Source: Verrucomicrobiota bacterium (GTDB lineage Bacteria; Verrucomicrobiota; Verrucomicrobiia; Opitutales; UBA953). Taken from it: a stretch of DNA of 5,251 nt. Each line of letters starts with the position of its first letter. Position 1 is the stretch's first letter. The stretch is taken from assembly GCA_009917805.1 (NCBI GenBank), contig RGES01000103.1, positions 1 through 5,251 of the forward strand, read 5' to 3'. The position numbers and the translations under genes are program-made. Shown here piece by piece: positions 1 through 3,762 of the stretch. The notes beneath the pieces are model-generated. The model was not told the DNA's origin. It was given only the letters and a program-made list of their open reading frames with translations, and ran no database searches.

Positions 1-1112
1 CGGCCGCCCGCCTCGGCGTCCTGAAGACCCCTCACGGGGAGGTCCGCACGCCGGTCTTCATGCCGGTGGGCACCCAGGCCACGGTCAAGGGCCTCTCGCC
101 CCAGCAGGTCGCCGAGACCGGCGCCCAGATCCTGCTCAGCAACACCTACCACCTCAACCTGCGCCCGGGCCGCGAGATCGTCCGCGCCGCCGGCGGTCTC
201 CATAAGTTCATGCACTGGGACAAGCCGATCCTCACGGACAGCGGCGGCTTCCAGGTCTTCTCGCTCGCGAAGCTCCGCACGATCACCGACGAAGGCATCC
301 ACTTCAGTTCCCACCTCGACGGCAACAAGCTGTTCCTCGACGTGAAGGACTGCTTCGACATCCAGGACGCGCTCGGCTCCGACATCGCGATGGTGCTCGA
401 CGAGTGCCCGCCCTACCCGTGCGACCGCGCCTCCTGCGAAGTCGCCGTGAACCGCTCCATCCGCTGGGCCAAGGAGATGCTCCAGCTGGCCAAGGACCGC
501 GGCTTCCTCGCCTCGGGACGTCATCTCTTCTGCATCAACCAAGGCTCGGTCTACGACGACCTCCGCATCCGCTGCGCCGAAGAGCTCGGCGGCCTGGATT
601 TCCCCGGCCATGCCATCGGCGGCGTGAGCGTCGGCGAACCCGAGGAGCACATGCTCCATCAAGTCGGCCTCGTCGCCCCGCTCCTCCCCAAGAACAAGCC
701 CCGCTACGTCATGGGCGTCGGCACGCCGCCCCAGCTCCTCCGCATGGTCGCGCTCGGCGCCGACATGTTCGACTGCACGATGCCGACGCGCATCGGCCGC
801 CACGGCGGCGCGTTCACGCCCGACGGCCCGATCAGCGTGAAGCACCTGCGCTATCGCGAGGACCATCGTCCGCTCGTCGAAGGCATGGACAACTACACCT
901 GCCGTCATTTCTCACGCGCCTACCTGCGTCACCTGCATCACGCCGGCGAGCAGCTCGGCGGCACGCTCCTCGCCCTGCATAACATCCACTTCCTGCAGGA
1001 CCTCATGGCCCAGGCCCACGCGCACATCGCCGCGGGCGACTTCGCCTCGTGGTCCAAGGCCTGGTGCGAACGTTACGAAGCCGGCGCGAAGGACGAGATT
1101 CCCGCGGACTAA
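1..1112 (+). CDS. tgt: Queuine/preQ1 tRNA-guanine transglycosylase, 5'-partial
   Basis: The enzyme exchanges guanine 34 of GUN-anticodon tRNAs for the queuosine precursor preQ1. The frame is open from the left edge (first full codon at 3), so about 10-15 N-terminal residues are missing; 369 codons remain before the TAA at 1110-1112. Numbered from the Met codon at 60, TDSGGFQ gives D60 (general base), LDECPPYP gives D114, and ADMFDC gives the nucleophile D238. These match Zymomonas mobilis D102, D156 and D280 with a constant offset of 42, so the core has no net indel. The C-terminal zinc site is unusual. The positions of Z. mobilis C318, C320, C323 and H349 are M276, N278, C281 and H307 here, so only two of four ligands remain. 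The region around them (NYTCRHFSRAYLRHL, then LALHNI) is otherwise typical. A palindrome begins 10 nt after the stop. Identity is secure; metal binding is uncertain. Confidence 0.97.
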   Translation, partial: AARLGVLKTPHGEVRTPVFMPVGTQATVKGLSPQQVAETGAQILLSNTYHLNLRPGREIVRAAGGLHKFMHWDKPILTDSGGFQVFSLAKLRTITDEGIHFSSHLDGNKLFLDVKDCFDIQDALGSDIAMVLDECPPYPCDRASCEVAVNRSIRWAKEMLQLAKDRGFLASGRHLFCINQGSVYDDLRIRCAEELGGLDFPGHAIGGVSVGEPEEHMLHQVGLVAPLLPKNKPRYVMGVGTPPQLLRMVALGADMFDCTMPTRIGRHGGAFTPDGPISVKHLRYREDHRPLVEGMDNYTCRHFSRAYLRHLHHAGEQLGGTLLALHNIHFLQDLMAQAHAHIAAGDFASWSKAWCERYEAGAKDEIPAD

Positions 1113-1122
1113 GGCCGGCAGA

Positions 1123-1193
1123 AAAGGGAGACCGGAAACCGGGAAGTTTGCTGGGGCAATCTGTAGTCCAAACTAATCATCCGGTCTCCCTTT
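1123..1193. repeat. 71-bp inverted-repeat element behind tgt
   Basis: A perfect 13-bp inverted repeat (AAAGGGAGACCGG at 1123-1135, its complement at 1181-1193) encloses 45 nt. Within the loop a second 6-bp pairing is possible (AGTTTG at 1145-1150 with CAAACT at 1169-1174). The element starts 10 nt after the tgt stop and ends in only three T residues, so it could act as a transcript-end hairpin but is not a classical terminator. The inner part shares two short blocks in inverted orientation with the AT-rich stretch at 1985-2014. That points to a small palindromic mobile-type repeat rather than a dedicated terminator, but this is inference. Confidence 0.7.
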
Positions 1194-1210
1194 GAGCCAC
1201 CCCTGCCTTG

Positions 1211-1266
1211 GGTAGGGTCGAGCATCCCTGCTCGACCGCGGCCGACCAATAATGGTCGGCCCTACC
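1211..1266. repeat. REP-like composite palindrome (two hairpins closed by an outer stem)
   Basis: Two perfect 9-bp hairpins sit almost back to back: GGTCGAGCA (1216-1224) with TGCTCGACC (1229-1237), loop of 4, and GGCCGACCA (1240-1248) with TGGTCGGCC (1253-1261), loop of 4. The flanking GGTAGG (1211-1216) and CCTACC (1261-1266) can close the whole into a cruciform; the outer stem competes for one base with each hairpin. The structure codes for nothing and lies between two convergent genes, the usual place for REP-type repeats. REP-type repeats are normally dispersed in many copies and mobilised by RAYT transposases; only one copy is present here and no RAYT gene is in the window. Confidence 0.75.
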
Positions 1267-1300
1267 ATAAGCAGGAGCGAAAGCCGTAAACGACGTACCC

Positions 1301-1332
1301 CTTGCCCACTTGCCAACGTGTCAACTTGCCCC
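1301..1332. repeat. Four-unit octamer tandem repeat
   Basis: Four consecutive 8-mers follow the consensus CTTGCCAA. Unit 1 ends in CCA, unit 2 matches, unit 3 is CGTGTCAA with two differences, and unit 4 ends in CCC. The array is non-coding and lies between the REP-like palindrome and the hairpin over the stop codon of the Fe-S carrier gene. Role unknown; it could be a slippage-prone spacer. Confidence 0.6.
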
Positions 1333-1359
1333 CTCGCTTTGACCTTCGGTCAAAGCGAG
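1333..1359 (-). terminator. Strong hairpin overlapping the stop codon of the Fe-S carrier gene
   Basis: CTCGCTTTGACC (1333-1344) pairs perfectly with GGTCAAAGCGAG (1348-1359) around a 3-nt loop. The hairpin contains the last codons and the TGA (1350-1352) of the minus-strand gene, so it would form at the extreme 3' end of that mRNA. There is no T tract on the exit side (GGGGGCAAG follows), so factor-independent termination is doubtful. It may instead be a 3'-end stabilising or boundary structure between the convergent tgt and Fe-S carrier transcripts. Confidence 0.45.
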
Positions 1360-1718
1360 AAACTCTCCCCGCAGGAACAACTGGCCTTGGCGTTGGGGTT
1401 CGAGAACTTGAAACCGCCGCCGATCATCTTGTCGGAGTAATCGAGCTGGGTGCCCCGGAGATAAAGGGCCGACTTCGGGTCGACCAGGACCTCGACGCCT
1501 TCGGAACGGACCAGGATATCGGCCGGCTTGGCCTCGCCCACGAAACGCATCTTGTAGGACAGCCCGTTGCAGCCTCCGCCGGAGATCGCGACCCGCAGGA
1601 AATTGCCCTGGGCCTCACGGGCAGCCAGGGCGCGGACCTTCACCCCCGCCGGACCCGTCAGGCGGATCAGGCGCTCGTCGGCGACGCGCGGGCCGGCGGC
1701 TGCGGTGGTGGTGTCCAT
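1350..1718 (-). CDS. A-type iron-sulfur cluster carrier (IscA/SufA/ErpA family)
   Basis: This is a 122-residue member of the HesB/IscA family, which accepts Fe-S clusters from the scaffold and passes them to apo-proteins in the cytoplasm. The three ligand cysteines are visible: C50 in GGGCNGLSY, and C114 and C116 in CSCGESF. Their spacing (64 and 2 residues) equals that of C35, C99 and C101 in E. coli IscA. LRGTQLDY and GFKFSNPNA are also typical. The first 20 or so residues, rich in Thr and Ala, are an extension before the conserved domain. The start is well fixed: an in-frame TGA lies 9 nt upstream of the ATG at 1718-1716. No clear Shine-Dalgarno sequence is seen (CCGAAG directly abuts the ATG). 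No isc or suf neighbours are present, so the exact subfamily cannot be decided. It is divergent from the tRNA gene and convergent with tgt. Confidence 0.95.
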   Translation of the reverse strand: MDTTTAAAGPRVADERLIRLTGPAGVKVRALAAREAQGNFLRVAISGGGCNGLSYKMRFVGEAKPADILVRSEGVEVLVDPKSALYLRGTQLDYSDKMIGGGFKFSNPNAKASCSCGESFSL

Positions 1719-1797
1719 CTTCGGTCAGAATTGCGACGAACCTGCCCAAAGACAAGCCGCCACGCCGATAAGGCGCCTCCCCCGCCGGAAAACAGGC

Positions 1798-1828
1798 TTG
1801 CCCGGCACCCTCCCCGAAGGGATATGAT
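1798..1828 (+). promoter_or_regulatory. Possible sigma70-type promoter of tRNA-Val
   Basis: TTGCCC (1798-1803, 4 of 6 consensus) and TATGAT (1823-1828, 5 of 6) are separated by 19 bp, slightly longer than ideal. Transcription would start around 1835, leaving a leader of about 9 nt before the mature tRNA at 1844. This is the best promoter-like match between the divergent Fe-S carrier gene and the tRNA, but it rests on sequence resemblance only. Confidence 0.45.
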
Positions 1829-1831
1829 GCC

Positions 1832-1928
1832 ATCCCGGGTCACGGTCGCGTAGCTCAGTTGGTTAGAGCGCAGCATTCACATTGCTGAAGTCACAGGTTC
1901 AAGTCCTGTCGCGACCACCACCCGGGAT
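1832..1928 (+). other. Leader/trailer pairing around the tRNA precursor
   Basis: ATCCCGGGT (1832-1840) is the exact reverse complement of ACCCGGGAT (1920-1928). The two arms bracket the tRNA, so the unprocessed leader and trailer could extend the acceptor stem, with a 3-by-3 internal loop (CAC opposite ACC) at the processing sites. Leader-trailer pairing is known to affect RNase P and 3'-end processing. If transcription starts near 1835, only about six of the nine pairs could form. Confidence 0.4.
1844..1920 (+). tRNA. tRNA-Val (anticodon CAC)
   Basis: A complete cloverleaf is readable: acceptor GGTCGCG (1844-1850) pairs with CGCGACC (1910-1916); D arm GCTC/GAGC (1853-1856 and 1866-1869) with an AGTTGGTTA loop; anticodon stem CAGCA/TGCTG (1871-1875 and 1883-1887) with loop TTCACAT; 5-nt variable loop; T arm ACAGG/CCTGT with loop TTCAAGT; discriminator A and an encoded CCA (1918-1920). 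All stems are fully paired. The anticodon CAC (1878-1880) reads GUG, giving valine. It is a single gene with its own likely promoter upstream and a GC hairpin downstream. No duplicated 3' end is seen nearby that would mark an integrated element. Confidence 0.97.
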
Positions 1929-1931
1929 CTC

Positions 1932-1963
1932 CGCCGCGGCGTGCCGTCGCGGCGACGTTTCTA
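1932..1963 (+). terminator. Likely terminator of the tRNA-Val transcript
   Basis: CGCCGCG (1932-1938) pairs with CGCGGCG (1948-1954), extendable by a G-T and a C-G pair to leave a 5-nt loop. It is followed by ACG and then TTTCTATT, a broken T-rich tract. It begins 12 nt after the mature tRNA end. A GC stem with a T-rich tail fits a factor-independent terminator, although the tail is imperfect. Confidence 0.5.
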
Positions 1964-2030
1964 TTAGTTTATAATATTAGGGGTCAGATTGTAATTAGGT
2001 GTTCCCAGCAAACTGTCGCTTAATTATTCC
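1958..2030. other. AT-rich island, possible remnant of a palindromic mobile repeat
   Basis: This stretch is strikingly AT-rich compared with everything around it. It holds a perfect TATAAT (1970-1975) without a recognisable -35 box, two TAATTA palindromes (1992-1997 and 2021-2026), and the motif GGGGTCAGATTG. CAGATTG (1985-1991) and CCCAGCAAACT (2004-2014) both recur, inverted and in the same order, inside the 1123-1193 element (1157-1163 and 1145-1155). There the blocks are separated by 1 nt instead of 12. From memory, GGGGTCAG-type motifs often accompany RAYT-related repeats; I cannot verify this here. It may also supply promoter sequence for the gene at 2110. Confidence 0.4.
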
Positions 2031-2031
2031 T

Positions 2032-2064
2032 TGGCCCCATCGATGTCGCCGCCCTGCGGGGCCA
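2032..2064 (+). other. Stem-loop upstream of the gene at 2110
   Basis: TGGCCCC (2032-2038) pairs with GGGGCCA (2058-2064) across a 19-nt loop. If the gene at 2110 is transcribed from the AT-rich stretch, this hairpin would lie in its 5' leader. The remaining leader to 2109 is pyrimidine-rich, unstructured by eye, and has no evident ribosome binding site. Confidence 0.3.
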
Positions 2065-2109
2065 CGTCCGCGATCCACCCATTCCTTTCCCGACCTCCTT
2101 CCGCCTCAG

Positions 2110-2457
2110 ATGTCCGAGCCCTCGAAACTTCCCGCCGACCTCGCCGAACTCCTCGCCTACCTCCACGAACGTCAGGAGAAACGCGGCAACTGCACCATGA
2201 AGGACCGCGCGGAACTCTGGCTGCGCCACGGCGGCGAGAACCTCGACATCAGCCCTCCGAATTTCCACCATGCCTTGGCGACCTGGCTCGCGAACGCGGG
2301 ACTGGTGCACAAGGACAAGGCCCAGGACGTGGCCGCGGTGCTGTACTGCCTCGGGGTCACCAACTCGAACAACCTCTTCCAGAAGGTCAATCAGGGCAAA
2401 CTGGTGCCCTTGGGCATCGGGAAGAACGGTCGCCGGAACGCCAAGGGCAAGAAATAG
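2110..2457 (+). CDS. Unrecognised 115-residue protein with basic C-terminal tail
   Basis: I do not recognise a family. The protein is soluble in character, with no signal peptide or membrane segment. It opens with a helical-looking ELLAYLHERQEKRG stretch, then a CTMKDRAELWLRHGG segment (around residues 28-42), a helix such as FHHALATWLANAGLVHKD (residues 55-72), and NSNNLFQKVNQGKLVPLGIG. It ends in a Lys/Arg/Asn/Gly tail (KNGRRNAKGKK). The basic tail and compact helices would suit nucleic-acid binding, but that is speculation. The frame is also open upstream to a GTG at 1999. I chose the ATG at 2110 because the upstream 37 residues (Pro/Arg-rich) run through the AT-rich island and the stem-loop and look non-coding. 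No Shine-Dalgarno sequence precedes either start. It is 68 nt upstream of corA and in the same direction, so co-transcription is possible. Confidence 0.72.
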   Translation: MSEPSKLPADLAELLAYLHERQEKRGNCTMKDRAELWLRHGGENLDISPPNFHHALATWLANAGLVHKDKAQDVAAVLYCLGVTNSNNLFQKVNQGKLVPLGIGKNGRRNAKGKK

Positions 2458-2491
2458 GCCCAAGCCGGGGTCGACGACCCTCCCGAACCCG

Positions 2492-2520
2492 TTGACATAG
2501 GCCCGACGGCTCGGAAGATG
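2492..2520 (+). promoter_or_regulatory. Possible -35 box and ribosome binding site ahead of corA
   Basis: A perfect TTGACA lies at 2492-2497. The hexamer at 17-bp spacing (AAGATG, 2515-2520) matches TATAAT poorly, so a full sigma70 promoter is not established. GGAAG at 2513-2517 sits 8 nt before the ATG at 2526 and is the best Shine-Dalgarno candidate. It supports that start over the internal ATG at 2592. If the TTGACA works with AAGATG, transcription would start at about the ATG, giving an almost leaderless message. Confidence 0.3.
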
Positions 2521-2525
2521 ACGGC

Positions 2526-3651
2526 ATGAGCCGGCATCAGCAAAGGCGTCAGCAAGAAGTCGCCCGCGCCCGTTCCTTCCTGGAACGACGCATGAACGAC
2601 CTGCGTGCCCGCCTTAACCTGAAGGCCGACGCCGCCCCCCTGCCGGGCGAAGCCGCCTACGAGGACACCGAGATCGGCCGCGCCCCGGGACAGCTACCGG
2701 CCGCCTCCCCTTTCGAGTCCACCGCCCCGACCAAGTTCCGGGTCATCTCCTACGACGAGACCAGCTGCAAGGTGGATGAGTTCTCCGACCTGGACTCGGT
2801 CGGCCGTTACGCCGGCAAGCCCGGCATGGTCTGGATCCAGGTCCTCGGCATCACCGACCCCCAGATCGTCCACATCGTCGGCGCGTTCTTCGACATCCCG
2901 ATGCTGGCCCAGGAGGACATCCTGACCGCCACGTCCCGCCCGAAGTTCGAGGAACATGGCGACAAGCTCCTGGCCATCGCCCGCGCCGTCCGCATCGGCG
3001 TCGAGGAAGACACCCCGCGCGGACAGCAGATCTCCATCGTCGCCGCCCAGAACTGGGTCATCTCCTTCCACGAGAACGACGAGAAGGTCTTCGAGGCCGT
3101 CGAGAAGCGCATCGCCGACAACAAGGGCAACATCCGCAAGTGGCACGCCGGCTACCTCGTCTACTCCCTCCTCGACACGCTGGTCGACCGGTTGCTCTAC
3201 CAGACGGAAGAGATCGAGGACGCCACGACCGAGCTGGAAGACTCGATCCTCAAAGGCACCGACGACTGGGACCTCAACGAGGTCTACCGCCTCAAGCGCA
3301 TCGTCGTGCGTCTCAGCCGCCTCGCCCAACCGCTCAAGGACATGGTGAGCGTGCTCGAACATTACGAGCACCCCCTCCTGCCGACGTCCTTGGACATGTA
3401 TCTGCGGGATCTCTACGACCATGCCATCCGCGCGGCCGACCGCATCGAGCATGCCCGCATGATCCTGCAGGACCTCCAGGAATACCACCATACCCAGCAG
3501 GAACGGAAGACGAACGAGGTCATCCGCGTGCTGACGGTGATGAGCTCGGTCTTCATCCCGCTCACGTTCTTGGTCGGTCTCTGGGGCATGAACTTCCACT
3601 TCATGCCCCATCGGCATCGTCCTCTGGATGAAGCGGAAGAAGTGGTTCTGA
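2526..3651 (+). CDS. corA: CorA-type Mg2+/Co2+ channel, broken by an out-of-frame deletion in the C-terminal membrane region
   Basis: CorA proteins form pentameric inner-membrane Mg2+/Co2+ channels. Residues 1-65 are an Arg/Gln-rich N-terminal extension. The cytoplasmic alpha/beta domain follows (WIQVLGITDP, EDILTATSRPKFEE), then the long helical stalk (WHAGYLVYSLLDTLVDRLL, EIEDATTELEDSIL, LKRIVVRLSRLAQPLKDMV). Transmembrane helix 1 is at about 335-353 and ends in the selectivity motif GMN (354-356) plus FHFMP (to 361). The usual loop (ExxWxxGYP) and most of helix 2 are then absent. A native-looking C-terminal end (IGIVLWMKRKKWF, stop TGA 3649-3651) is present in the +1-shifted frame from 3610. 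As written, the frame passes the native stop and ends at 3794 with about 60 unrelated residues, so a functional channel is unlikely. By comparison with Thermotoga maritima CorA about 19 residues are missing, roughly 56 nt. Convergent with priA. Confidence 0.93.
3603..3615 (+). other. Deletion junction in corA
   Basis: The original frame reads ATG CCC (Met-Pro, 3603-3608). Immediately after a single C at 3609, codons ATC GGC (3610-3615) begin the end of helix 2 in a different frame. The two halves are each typical of CorA, but the segment normally joining them is missing. No repeat or insertion sequence marks the junction. Confidence 0.8.
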
Positions 3652-3762
3652 GGAAAGAGCAGAGGACAGAGTCGATGGCTGAATGGATGAGGAGCCAGAG
3701 TATGTGCTGCATGATCAATGCAGTCCTCAATTCAGACCTCCACACAGTCCTCCATTCTCGCC
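3652..3762. other. Convergent intergenic gap between corA and priA, with a weak hairpin
   Basis: These 111 nt separate the native stops of the two convergent genes and look non-coding. CTGCAT (3707-3712) pairs with ATGCAG (3718-3723) around a GATCA loop, with no T tract on either side. CAGTCCTC occurs twice (3721-3728 and 3745-3752). I see no convincing terminator. The frameshifted corA frame runs through the whole gap. Confidence 0.5.

Noticed and set aside
404..982. Plus-strand frame of 192 codons rich in Arg, Pro and Ala
   Set aside because: It is an out-of-frame shadow of tgt, whose catalytic motifs are in the other frame.
1301..1332. CRISPR-like array
   Set aside because: The units are 8 bp and directly adjacent without spacers.
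1252..1853. Plus-strand frames of 62, 183 and 86 codons
   Set aside because: They run through palindromic repeats or antisense to the Fe-S carrier gene and show no protein-like features.
1844..2035. Integrated element at the tRNA-Val 3' end
   Set aside because: No duplicated tRNA 3' end, integrase or phage gene is seen; the AT-rich stretch is only about 70 bp.
1999..2109. GTG at 1999 as start of the unrecognised gene
   Set aside because: The added 37 residues come from the AT-rich island and a stem-loop, look non-coding, and have no ribosome binding site; the ATG at 2110 begins a more protein-like sequence.
2694..3617. Minus-strand reading frame of 307 codons
   Set aside because: It lies wholly opposite corA, is rich in Asp, Val and Gly as expected from an antisense frame in GC-rich DNA, and resembles no protein.
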